A DNA stretch of 64,000 bases, taken from assembly GCA_013350335.1 (NCBI GenBank), contig CM023535.1, forward strand, positions 39,864,069-39,928,068, read 5' to 3'. Below the pieces are notes generated by a model, which was not told the origin of the DNA, did not search any database, and saw only the letters and a program-made list of their open reading frames with translations. Both the position numbers and the translations under genes were made by a program. Shown here piece by piece: positions 48,448-59,498 of the stretch; positions within the stretch are counted from its first letter, which is position 1; each line of letters starts with the position of its first letter. The DNA comes from Chimonanthus salicifolius (Eukaryota > Streptophyta > Magnoliopsida > Laurales > Calycanthaceae).

Positions 48448-51400
48448 TGTAACACCCTGGAATTTCAAAGTTATCAGTTTATGTGAAAATATTCATATTT
48501 ACGGAATTGCCATTGTGATAAAAATTGATTGGAATTTAAATGGGTCAATGGCTCAATCGAGACCCAAAGGATGATAGTTGGTTTACAAAACAAATAAATG
48601 GGTAAGATAAATTTAAACGGGTCAAGAATCATATTTGGGTCAGATTTTGATAAATGGGTCAAAATGGCTAGATGGGACCCAATGGGTCGTGTGAATGGCA
48701 TGATTAACCATGGAGATATGAGAATGATGGCTTTGAGAGTTACAAATGTATGAATGAAGGAGAATGAAGCACATGGGAGTTTTATTTGGTTGCATGGAAA
48801 TTATGGCCTATGCATGAAACTCCAAAGATGGAGACAATTGGAGTTGCCGTTTCATGGAGTTACAAAAGGGGTCCTTGACTTTTCAAATTCAAAAAGGTTA
48901 GATTACACGTTGGAAAGGGCATGAGGGTTTATTCCATGCTTAAGTATTCAAAGAGACAACCAATGGAGGGAGGATGAAGCACATGGGAGTTTCATTTACA
49001 TGTGAAACTCCCACATGCAAAATTAATGCAAAATGGATAGTGTGAGGAATGCACACAGCAAAACCGTTGGGAACCCTTGGTGTTTCATTTCATAGATGAA
49101 ACCCCAAGGAACTTAAAGGATTCTAATTATGGAGAGATGAGTTACACAAGGGCTGAATTAACCTTGGACTGTTTTTGATCAAGCAAAGGATTTTCACTCT
49201 CTCTATCTCTCTATCTCTCTTGGACGTCCTCTATCTTTCTAAAAACTAAGAGCAGTAGCTGGTTGTTAATCAGTCCTTGGTTTGATTCCTTTTCATCAAG
49301 ACAAGTTCAGCAAAAAGAGAAGGAACAAGCGGGAGTAAAGATCAAGTGGAGGAGTCGCGGAAACGGTAGGTGTTCGATAAACTATGTTGTTTAATTAAGA
49401 AATATGATCCGGCTATTGGATGGCTGAATCTAACAAGTGTTAAATGTTGGTTAGAAGTACAAGAATGAGATCAAAAGATGGACCATAGGGTTCGGCCCAT
49501 TGGATGGCCAAACCCCATGGAAATGATGGATTTGTTTAGATGGTTTTTGGAAATTAAAACCATACAAATTTGGGACTGTTTTTAGATGATTTTAAGTATG
49601 GGTTTTAAAAAGGTTAAAACATAAATAAGGAAGTTTGTTTTGGACAAAAATGAATGATCAAGAAGTTCAAAACCAAAGGTCATAGGGTTCGGCCACCATG
49701 GAGGGCCGAACCCCATGCAAATAATGGTTTGTTTTGATGTGTTTGGAACAAATAAACCATGAAGTTGATGGACTGTTTTGGGTTATTAATTTAAGATGTA
49801 AGTACATGTTTTACAATGGTTTAAAAACATGGATTTGGGTGCTGGTTTCAGACCTAAGATGAAGGACTAAAGGTTCAAAATTAATCTCATGGTGTTCGGC
49901 CAATATACATGGCCGAACCCTATGAAATTGGTCTAATTTTGGAGGACTGTTTTGAAGGTTAAAAACCTGATTTAGATATACGGATATTACCTGGTTAATT
50001 GAGGTTTAAAAACAGTAAAAGTAATCATTGGGTTCAGCCATGATAGAGGGCCGAACCCCATGTAAAACGGTGTGGGTTTTCATGTTGAGAACCCCATGGA
50101 AATCATGGAAACCATGAAAATCCATGGACTGTTTTGTGGAATAATTGGGTTAAGTTTATGATGAACATTAGATGTTATAAATATGCTTTGATATAAGAAT
50201 AATATATGTTGTTTATGGAGTTAGTATGGGTAAGTAATCAGCCAATGTGAATGATGGAGATTGAGCAAAAAGAGCACATTGGTGAGGTTCGGCCATGTGT
50301 ATGGCCGAACCCCACTAATGATAATTGTGGGACATAATTGTTGGTTTATATGAGGATATGGAGGGTTAAAGAAGGATCAAATTAGGTGATGAGGTTCAGC
50401 CATGTGTATGGCTGAACCCCACTAAAGATGGTTTTATGTATGGTGATGAAAGTTAGTTAATTTAGAGCAAAGGTTGGTCTCAATGGCACAATTGTAATTA
50501 TGGCTGAAATGATCAAAAATAAAATGATCATATGATGGGATAAATGGGCTAAAACCAAAGTGGTAAGGTTCAGCCATAATGTATGGCCGAACCCTACTAA
50601 GGTTCGTTTAGAGGTTTGGGTAATTAGATAGGTTTTAATTAAATAAATGATTGACCTATGTTTTAATGGATGAGGTTCGGCTATGGCTTTGGCCGAACCC
50701 CACTAGGTGATTCTTGGAACATTAAGCTTTGCTGGAAATTAGGTGGATAAATGATTAACTTGCTGTCATGTACATAGGGTATTCGGATTTTTAGAACGGT
50801 GAGTGAGCCGTGATCGGAAGACGGTCCAAAGGAAGGATCAAACAAAGTAAACTATTGTAGGTTTCCTACCTTGTTGTAACCACACAACTTATTCGCTGTT
50901 TTATGTTTATTTGAATAAGTTATTTGAATCATATGTTATATTTACAAATGGCATGTTGCATAGACATCTCATGCATAGCATGGGATGATGGGGAAGTAAC
51001 CGGAGGCCACACTCCGTCGGGGCGTCCGAAAGACCATTGTGGGGTACCCTGATGATGAGAATCCCATCAGGAGGAATCCGGAGGCCACACTCCGTCGGGG
51101 CGTCCGAAAGACCACTGTGGGTTAATTTGACGATGAGAATCCCGTCAAGTGATGGCTATGTTGAATGGTGATGGGTGGGACTCATTACATGTTCATTTCA
51201 TACATAGCATATTTTTATAGAATTTGTCACACATGAATAACTATTATTCTATTTGCATGATTTTGACTAACCATGTGGTAGCCCTATTCGGAAACACTAC
51301 TGGGCGCGTTGATCTAACGCCCTATCTATACCTTTAGTGGATGATGCAGGGAAAGGAAAGAACGTGGTTGGAGAAGAGGACCAAGTACGAAAACTTGGGC

Positions 51401-51899
51401 GATTTGAATGATTGCAATGGACTATGCATGGATTATTTATGGACTTATTAGTTGATTTATTTGGAACAATGTAATTTGTTAAATTAGATGTTGGCATGTA
51501 ATAAGTAGTTAAGTAGATGCTATGGTTGGATTTATTTGAATGGTTTGGAATGAATAGTAGACTAAGGTCATATAATACTTTTGGAAAATAAATAAGGTAC
51601 TTTGCTATCTAAAAATGGAAATTGGATTAATCATAGGTTCTATTATAACCTCAGTTAGATCTAGGCTAAGTTAATTCCGCTAGATAAATATGTACCATGT
51701 GCGGATCAGTTTTATGAACTTAGTTCATACGCACATGGGCTTGGCCAGTTAAGGGTCGGATTTATAGATCCGAACTTAACTCGCGTCGTGACACTCCGCC
51801 CCGATCACTTATTGATTATTATTATTTAAAAAAAAAAAATAAACTCTGAAATTTTAACAGTGAAACGGGCGGGGTGTTACAATAGGGCGGGGTGTTACA
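48448..51899 (+). mobile_element. 3' LTR of element A (3.45 kb)
   Basis: Starts TGTAACACCCTGG, like solo LTR 8088. U3 has hairpins near 48983-49016 and 49078-49107; palindromes lie at 49488-50701. It matches the 5' LTR from 50810. The canonical end GTGTTACA is at 51881 but is followed by an extra 18 bp, ATAGGGCGGGGTGTTACA, before the TSD, so the terminus is doubled. Confidence 0.9.
49488..50701. repeat. GGTTCGGCC palindrome array of 3' LTR A (8 copies)
   Basis: Hairpins at 49488-49517, 49685-49714, 49893-49920, 50030-50059, 50285-50313, 50393-50420 (TTCAGCC paired with GGCTGAA, a compensated change), 50567-50594 and 50674-50701. The last five are more diverged than in LTR B, and flanks of the GTGAGG/CCCCAC type dominate. 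Confidence 0.9.
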
Positions 51900-52749
51900 C
51901 ATTTATGTACAGGTGATGGGTGGGACTCATTGCATATTTGTCATCATTGCATGGCATGGATTTATATGGTTTTGATATCACTATGTTATATGATATGTTT
52001 TGTACTAACCATGTGTTAGCCGTAACTGGAATACCTACTTGGCGCGTTGTACTAACGTCCTACTTCTACCCTGTAGTTGGTGATACAGGTAATCAGGGAA
52101 ATAATGAAACCAAGATGGACCAGGCATAGGAGCTTGGAAGATCTAGTTTATATGTTTTGAAATAAATTACTCATGAACTTGTATTTAAGTATTTGGATTC
52201 CAGAATGTAATAACTTAGATGGTTGAATGTTTTGGTTTGATGATTATGGCGTACTTTGTTATCTGAATGGATTAGAACGTGGTTCTAATATAATTCCACA
52301 TATTGATGATTATGATTCCGCGGTTGTATGATTTTATTCCGCAAGTCGGTATGGCTATGTGTGAACCATTTTATTGGACTGAGTCCATACATACATAGGG
52401 TTGGCCAGTTAAGGGTCGGACTTAGCTCGCGTCGTAACGTCCCGCGCTCTATCACTCTACTCTGTTATAAAATATATATATATATATATACACTGAATTT
52501 ACGGGAACAAGCGATTGAAAAAGGGCGGGGCGTTACATGGCCGAACCCCATGAAGGAACCTTGATAATTCTTTTAATGGAAGAACCTTGATGATTCTTTT
52601 TAATGGAAGGATTTTGGAGATTTTTAATGGAAGTTCATTGGTTATGTTTATGGGTTGGAAACCATGGAAGGAACACCAATGTTTTGAAGAGATTAAATGG
52701 AGGGTTAAGTTGTTTTAATTCCATTTAAAAGAGAACCTTATGAACCATA

Positions 52750-53711
52750 GGGTTCGGCCATGGTGTATGGCCGAACCCCATGGAGTGGTATTGGTATTAG
52801 TATTGGATTTTAATTGATTAAATGAAAGATCAATGTTTAATAATTTTTAGAAGGAGGATTGTGAACTATAGGGTTCGGCCATGGTGTATGGCCGAACCCC
52901 ATGGAGTTGTTTTGGTATGGTTGATGGATTTTGATTGGCTAAATTAGAAAGGTTCCAATTATGGAAGGATGGGTGCTAAACTTGGAAACCTTCTAAATAT
53001 AGAAGGTGGAGATAAACTTGGAAACCTTCTAAATATAGAAGGTGGAGATAAACTAGGAAACCTTCTAAATATAGAAGGTGGAGATAAATTTGGGAAGCTT
53101 CCAATTATGGAATGATGGATGCTAAATTGGAAACCTTCTAAATATGGAAGGTGGAGTTTAATTTAGAAAGGATTTAAAAATAGAAGGAGGATATTGAATT
53201 TAGAAAGTTTCTAAATATGGACTTGTTAATTATGGATTTGCTAAGTTGATGAAAATGGAAACTTAGACATCATAGGGTTCGGCCATGGTGCTTGGCCGAA
53301 CCCCATGAACCAATCTTGGATCTAATATATTCATGTGTTAATGAATGGAAGGTTTGAAAATGATAGACCATGGGTTCGGGCATGGTGTATGGCCGAACCC
53401 CATGGGGAATAATTTATGGTTTTAATAATTGAAAGGATTGGATTATGGAATGATAGACCAATGGCAATTTGGTAAATAAGCCATGGATGGCAAAGTTGCA
53501 AATATATGGAAATATTGGACGTAGGGTTCGGCCATGGTGTATGGCCGAACCCCAAGAATTATTTATTGGACTATATGACTGGATTAAAGAAGTATGTACG
53601 GATTATTTTGGAACCTAAGCAAGGAAAGTGGCTATGGCTATGTACAATGGCATTATTGTAATTAACTGAATTAATGGACCATGGGTTCGGCCATGGTGTA
53701 TGGCCAAACCC
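52750..53711. repeat. GGTTCGGCC palindrome array of LTR C
   Basis: Hairpins at 52750-52779, 52871-52900, 53275-53304, 53372-53401, 53523-53553 and 53683-53711. A seventh is split between 38861-38878 and 52538-52555 by insertion of B. Confidence 0.9.
52981..53100. repeat. 36-bp tandem repeat with internal hairpin
   Basis: GGAAACCTTCTAAATATAG begins at 52984, 53020 and 53056, each followed by AAGGTGGAGATAAA. ACCTTCTA and TAGAAGGT form an 8-bp stem. Diverged relatives fill 40440-41040 (LTR B) and, inverted, 36890-37230 (LTR D). Confidence 0.85.
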
Positions 53712-54865
53712 CATCGGGTTTTGTTTATGGACTTAGAACATTAAAAAAATCAAGTGGGACTTGGTTATGATTAATTGTTATATTATAAGGTAACGGGACC
53801 TCACAAGGTATTTACGATCGTGATCGGTTACCGGACGAAAGACGCAAGGACACGTAGCGGTCTTTGGTAGGATTCCACCTCTTTGAAACCATGGTTTATG
53901 TGCATTGTGTTTATCTTATTTTTGATGAATTTATGCTGCAAAGAATATGTTTCAAATGATGATTTTAAATGCTATGTCTATATGAGGAAAGAGCAAGTGT
54001 TTTAAATATGATTTTAAATGCTATGTTTATGTTATAAAATAGCATGTGTTTCATTGGCATCTCATGCATGGCATGGGGTGGAGGATTTGTAACCGGAGGG
54101 GCCACACTCCGTTGGGGCGTCTAGAAAACCTATGTGGGGTACCTTGATGTACTTTTCCATCAGGAAGAAACCAGAGGGTCCACACTCATTCAGGGCGTCT
54201 GAAAGACCTATGTGGTGGGTACTTCTATGTACATGTGATGGGTGGACTCATTTCATGGCATGGTTTATATGGTTTTTGACATTACGATATTATTATATAT
54301 GTTTTGTACTGACCATGTGTTAGCCGTAACTAGAATACCTACTGGGCGCATTGTTCTAACGCCCTACTTCTACCCTAGTTGATGATACAGGAAACAAGGG
54401 GAACGATGAACGCAAGGAGAGCTAGGCATAGGAGCTTGGATGATTTAGTTTATGTTTTGAATAAAGTTACTTATGGACATGTATTTGAGTAACTAGTTTC
54501 CGGGAATGTAATAACTTAGATGGTCGGATGTTTATTTGGATAATTATGACGTTTTAATTATGATTAAGGACTTGACGTACTTTGTTATCTGAATGGAATA
54601 GAACTTGGTTCTTTATTATTCCGCATGTTATGATTCCGCAGTTATGATATTTTATGCCGCAAGTTGATATTATTATGTGTGAACCATTTTCGTGGACTTA
54701 GTCCATGCACACATAGGGTTGGCCAGTTAAGGGTCGGACTTTGGAAGTTCAGACTTAGCTCGCGCTATGACGTCCCGCGCTCTATCACTCTACTCTGTTA
54801 TAAAAAAAAAAAAAATAGACTCTGATTTACGGGAAGAAGCAAGTGAAAAAGGACGGGGCGTTACA

Positions 54866-56024
54866 GCTAAAGCCATGGTCTACTGTATTTCCATGTGCCC
54901 ACCTCCTTTCCATTTTATTTCATCTCATCTTTAGATACTTAGATCTTTCTAAGTTTTCGCCCCTGTTTCCTATAAATTGAGACCATGAGACTCTATGCAA
55001 TTCAGACTTGGCTGAATTGAAAGTAAGTCTGTGCATGGGATTAGAAGAAAAGAAGATGGTGCAAGCTTAGGTTGGTTATTTATTTATGTTTTATTTTTTT
55101 AATTTTTCTTGCATTGTGTTCTTGTATTTTTTTTTTTTTTCAAAATCTCATTGAATTGTAATTCCAATTTCATATTTTAATGATAAAGTAAAGGTGTACT
55201 GAAATATTAGTCTGTGGTTTTCCAATTATTTAATTCATGTATTATGATGATTTAATTTTATTTTAACTCTTTTTATAAAATACATGTTGGATTTAATTAT
55301 AGATTTTTCAAATTAGATACACTGAAATATTTAGACTAATTAGACTTCCTTCTTCGATCTGAGGCTCTTGTTTTCAATAGTGCACTGAAATATTAAGGTT
55401 TGGAGAAAAAGTTAAAATTCTAATTAGTCTAAGGTTTAATTTGAGAAATTCTTGATTATTGAATTCATGGCTTTTATATTTGGAATTATAATTGATGAAA
55501 ATTTTGAATGTATGGTTAGTAATTTACCTGAGCTCTGTAGTCTAGGCCTTTATTTTGTTTTCAAAATATCGAAAATAATACCTCCTTGATTCTTTGAGCT
55601 AGTTCCACTGTGAATATGTATAGAGGTAGTTTAGGTGTTTTAAATTTTATTTTTGTTTTTAAAATTCAAAATCTCATCAAATTGGAGAAGTAGGTAGGTA
55701 ATTAAGTAATTGAATCATATTTTTGTTTTCTAAAATAGATTAAGATTATTTATATTTTTAGATTAAATCCACCATCTTAATTAGAATTAGTTAAATTGTT
55801 AGATTCTATGTTTAAGTCTAGAATGTTTCTAAATTAAAATTAAAATACATAGATTAGATAAATAATTCCATATTTATGATTTATTTATAAAATTACATAA
55901 ATCAATGGTATATTTTTCATGGGTATATTTTCCTAAGTTCCGATGGGTTCGACCTCGCACTCAATCACTATACTATTTAATAGTTCGTACACTTGCAAGT
56001 TATAAATTTAAAATTTGCACAACA
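54866..56024 (+). mobile_element. Athila/Tat-like LTR K, 5' part missing
   Basis: A TATA box TATAAATTG lies at 54971-54979. The 3' tail GGGTTCGACCTCGCACTCAA, then TTAAAATTTGCACAACA (end 56024), matches the tail of LTR L. It is directly followed by Copia gag sequence with no primer site, so it is probably a solo LTR inserted in that gag. The left side is lost at the insertion point of LTR C. No ORF is credible. Confidence 0.6.
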
Positions 56025-57706
56025 GCTTGACCACTCAAGTGTCTCTTCCTAAGGTTGCATTCTCTTTTGAAATGTCCAACCTTATATAAATAAAAACATT
56101 TACCCTTTGGAGGGTGAGAGACACTAGCCCTAACAAACACTACATGGTTCATTGGTCCTTTGGTGGATGAGGCACCAAGTCCCGACCTATCACCATAATT
56201 TCTTTCCAGAATTTAGGAGTTTTTGAAGTCTTTCTTCTCCTTGAGTGAATTTATCTTGAAATTTTTCTTTATGAGATTTTAAGTCTTAATTCCAAAGACA
56301 AATTTTTAACTTCCTCTTCAACATGCTTTTTGATGTCCGACAAGTTTTCAATATCTTCGCAATGAATTGCAAACTCTTCTTGAAGGGTTCTTTCATTTTC
56401 TTCCAACTTGTTGTTTTCTTCATTGGAGGATTTTAAGTTTGAAATGAGGAGTATTTTCATTTTTCAAGGCTTCAAGTTGGTTAGACATGTTAGAATTTTC
56501 AAGTTTAATTTTGTCTAATTTTTTAGCCAACTTCTCACTTTCAAGGTACAAAGCATGATAGGATTCTTGAAAATTTTCATCTTCACTCTCATCATTCTCC
56601 GTTTCAATTATGGGGCTTTCCGGATAACCAAAGATTGAGGCTATGAAACCTTTTGTTGTTTCAACCTTTTCTTGGGTTTCTTTATTGGAATCACTCTCCG
56701 ATTCGGATGTGTCCTCATAGGTCACATTTGCATTCATAGCCTTTTTAAATTTTTTGGAGGGGCATTTGCAAAGAGTCCTCTTCCACCACAATTATAACAT
56801 GTTTGTTCCTTGGATTTCCTTCTCACCTTATATTTCTCTAGTTGCTTCATGTCTTTTAGGATGTTTTTCACTTGTTTTTCCTTATTTATTTTTTCTCATC
56901 CTATTCATGTTGCTAAATTTTTTATAGAATTTATTAGCAAGCATGGCCATTTCTTCACTAGAGTGTTCTTCATCTTTTGATTCAGTTTTTTTTTTTTTTT
57001 TTTTTTATTTCTTTGTTTTTACAGAAGACTTCAAGGCAATGGATTTATCCTTTGGTTGTTCAAAATGTAATTCATAGATTTGTAAAGAACCTACCAAATC
57101 ATCAACATTCATGAGAGATATATCTCTATGGTCTTCCATAGTGACCACCTTGGGTTTGAATCTTTCGGCAAAATTCCTCACAATTTTGGTACACATCTTG
57201 TCCTCGAGCATCCTTTCACCAAGAGCCCACATTTAATTGACAATGTCGCTCAATTTTGAATAGAAATCCATGAAGACTTCATCCTCTCTCATTTTGATAG
57301 TATCAAATTGATTTTGGAGGATTTGAAACCTTGACCTCTTAACTATTGAGGTGCCTTCATGGGTTCGATCAAGGACTTCCCATGCTTCTTTTGCTGTCTC
57401 ACAAGTCATGATCCGTTTATATTCATTATCAGATACTGCACAATTTATAGCATTCAAGGCTCTACCATTTGTCATATACATGGCCTTTTCATTTTGAGAC
57501 CAAGTAGAAAAGGGCTTGGGAGTCAAGACCTTGGTACATGAGGTTTCAAGGGTTCTCTCTTCTATAGGTTCAGTCCAACCAGTATTTACCGAATCCCAAA
57601 TGGTTCCATCAAAGGAGATAAAGAAACTTTTCATTTTGGCCTTCCAAGAGGCATAATTCGATCCATCAAAGTATGGAGGTTTGGAAATGGCATGACTATC
57701 TCCCAT
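56025..57706 (-). pseudogene. Copia gag of element P, frameshifted
   Basis: ATG at 57706 (MGDSHAISKPPYFDGSNYAS). Residues 1-157 read through the UBN2-type domain (GSNYASWKAKMKSFF, TGWTEP, CETAKEAWEVLDRTHEG, FQILQNQFD). A stop at 57233 precedes 57232-57005 (MWALGERMLEDK, then VGSLQIYELHFEQPKDKS). A T run (about 56988-57006) and frameshifts follow. The first knuckle is decayed (CYNCGGRGLFANAP). An acidic coiled region (56791-56420, SESESDSNKETQ and LESEKLAKKLDKIKLENSN) leads to a second knuckle near 56097-56056, CFYLYKVGHFKREC, with one Cys replaced by Tyr. The rest of the element is cut away by LTR K. Confidence 0.8.
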
Positions 57707-57761
57707 GGTGTTCTAGTTTGTATCAACTCAGACGGTTAAATCCTTTATAAAGAGCACTCAA

Positions 57762-57773
57762 GCTCTGATACCA
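57762..57773 (-). other. Primer-binding site of Copia element P
   Basis: GCTCTGATACCA on +, the initiator-Met tRNA complement on minus, two bases from the LTR at 57776. Confidence 0.9.
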
Positions 57774-57775
57774 GT

Positions 57776-59498
57776 TGAAAGTCCCTTGTAGTGCTAGAAC
57801 ACTATCCAAGATTGAGCCTAGAGAGTAGGTGAATAGGGCAATCTACAAATTTGCTGGTCCTTTAAAAATTCGTTGATTAATTACCCAATTTGCAGCGGAT
57901 ACAAGTCAATCAAGTGTGTGTGTGTGCGTTAGCAATTGTAATTAAACAAGAATTCAAGCAATTAGCTCTAACACCACAAGACCAATGTAAAGTGGTTCGG
58001 AGTAAACCCTCTTACATCCACTGATGGCATCACTCAACTTTGGGCTATCCCAAATTCACTAAGTGGGGAATTACATCCACACTAATAGATTAGGACTTCC
58101 ATCTAACCAAATGGTTGGGACTTTCACCCAACACTAATACCTAGAGTAAACCCTCTATTTTTTATAGTGGTTCAAGAGTATACCCTCTTTAATCCACTTC
58201 ACAACAAGATGATTTAAAACAAAAAATCAAACCAAGAAGCTTTGCAATGTGCAAATGTGCTTCTCAAAATTCCTTCCCAATGCGATCTCGCAAGATGACG
58301 ATGATGTACCGAGTGTAGAGCAATCACAAGAACTTGGGAAGCCTCTAGGAAATTGGTTTACCAATCCCCATCCCAGAGTGTTTGCATTTCCCCTCTCTCT
58401 CTCTTTTTCTATCTCAATCTAAAAAGATTGGATTTTTAATTAATTTACCAAGTGTATTCACAAGAGAGATGATTCACTTACTCAAGGGTATTAATTCTCC
58501 AATGTACTCTGGTATATCAGGATCATTAATTCTTAAAAGAGATCTATTAAATAGTATCAAATGGTTTCATATTTATAGAGAGACAAAGCAGTTTTTTGAA
58601 ACAGTTCATCATCGACAGGTCTACTAGACCAATGGGTCGGTGAACTTAAATGTGACCGTTCCGCCACTCGACCGTTGTGCATTAATTACACACAACGGTA
58701 CAGAAACTGGAATTACTGATGGGTCGACAACCTTATGTTCGACATGTCGATCTTGTCGATGGGTCTATCCAGATTATCAGAGAGCAGTATAAAAATACAG
58801 AGCTTGCTCTTCCAGAACCTTGAAAATACTGATCGACATGTCTGTCCACCGATGGGTTGGTCCTGGTACTCTCGATGGGTCTGTTACATCGATGTGTCGG
58901 TTCCGAGAGAACCCCAGAGTCCTAAGTCCAGAACTCATACTTGACCCAAATCGACATGTCAAGCTCGCCGATAGGTCGAACTCGATTATCATAGAGCAGA
59001 CTGAATTTAAAGTATAATTCCAATCGACATAACGAGAACCGACCACCTAGGGGTCGGTGGACACGATATGCTCGAGCCCTGAATGGCAGTCCTTCCAGTC
59101 TAGAACCATTCTCAATACAGACGATGTGTCAATGACCTCGATGGGTCTGTCCTGTCTCACTGATGGGTCGGTGGAGTCAACGGGTCGACCTGACAGATTA
59201 CCATATTTGAAATGTTTATCCCATCTGGTTCTATGACTGTCTAGGCACCACATAGACTTAGATTAATTTTACTAATATGATCCCTAACTCTAGGCATGGT
59301 CCACTAAGGGTGTGGGTTCCACCTATGGTCATCTATGGCCAGTTTTACCTGTGTGATTGCCATACACCAATGAACTTAGAAACTTGGACTTTGATTTACA
59401 ATCTTCTGATCACTTTGAGTCTTCAAATCTTCTGGTAAGTGCTTGTCCCAGGTCATGGAATTGACAAATTAAGGACTTCGCAAGCCAGTGCACTAACA
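57776..59498 (-). mobile_element. 5' LTR of Copia element P (1.72 kb)
   Basis: On the minus strand it runs from TGTTAGTGCACTGGC (59498) to ...GGGACTTTCA (57776). The candidate TSD on the right is AGTAC (59499-59503); its partner is lost. It shares AATCCACTT, ACTAAGTGGGG and the GGTCGGT words with LTRs S and J. The ORFs at 58777-59253 are frames through the repeated words. Confidence 0.85.
58613..59190. repeat. Dispersed TCGACATGTCGA / GATGGGTCGGT words in Copia LTR
   Basis: At least a dozen imperfect, partly palindromic 10-13-mers (CGACATGTCGATC, CCGATGGGTTGGTC, ACCGACCACC with GGGGTCGGTGG, TCAACGGGTCGACC). The same words occur in LTR S at 11990-12480 and next to the third ORF at 7200-7345 and 18300-18430. 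Confidence 0.7.

Larger units (their letters stand above)
42204..51899 (+). mobile_element. Chromovirus element A (9.7 kb, Tekay/Del-like) with TSD CATTT
   Basis: Complete insertion bounded by CATTT at 42199-42203 and 51900-51904, in solo LTR B. Order: 5' LTR (42204-43348), primer site, 391-bp leader, one long gag-pol-chromodomain ORF (43754-48385), short degenerate purine-tract region, 3' LTR (48448-51899). The shared LTR part (42285-43348 and 50818-51881) is equal in length, 1,064 bp, and I saw no difference in the stretches compared, so the insertion is young. The LTRs otherwise differ: 1,145 bp against 3,452 bp. Confidence 0.92.
38879..52537 (+). mobile_element. Chromovirus solo LTR B (about 3.96 kb) with TSD TGGCC, carrying element A
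   Basis: Begins TGTAACACCTCGGG and ends GGGCGGGGCGTTACA. TGGCC flanks it at 38874-38878 and 52538-52542, and removing it restores a perfect palindrome in LTR C. B's own sequence is 38879-42203 and 51905-52537. It carries eleven palindromes, GGAAACC/CTTCTAA-type repeats at 40440-41040, two-copy block units at 42070 and 42148, and TTGGCGCGTTGTACTAACG (52039). A TATA-like TAATAAAAAG is at about 39635. A is inserted just after the two-copy block. Confidence 0.9.
38580..54865 (+). mobile_element. Chromovirus LTR C, carrying solo LTR B (and element A within B)
   Basis: C's own sequence is 38580-38878 and 52543-54865. It begins at the insertion point of element D, just upstream of C's TATA-like CATAAAAG (38587-38594), and its U3 start is lost. 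It ends GGACGGGGCGTTACA at 54865, followed by Athila-like LTR sequence (right-hand duplication candidate GCTAA). It has six complete palindromes plus one split by B, a three-copy 36-bp hairpin repeat, two CCACACTC blocks near 54093 and 54170, and the GGGCGCATTGTTCTAACGCCC block at 54343. Confidence 0.85.

Noticed and set aside
51882..51899. Separate tiny insertion at the right edge of element A
   Set aside because: The CATTT duplication lies outside these 18 bp, so they belong to the same insertion.
54866..56024. Host gene promoter or exon (TATA box plus transcribed-looking sequence)
   Set aside because: The tail matches Athila-like LTR L, and it directly abuts Copia gag; no open frame follows.
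58735..59253. ORFs on both strands in 58.7-59.3 kb
   Set aside because: They lie in a Copia LTR, follow the repeated GGTCGGT words, and show no protein family features.
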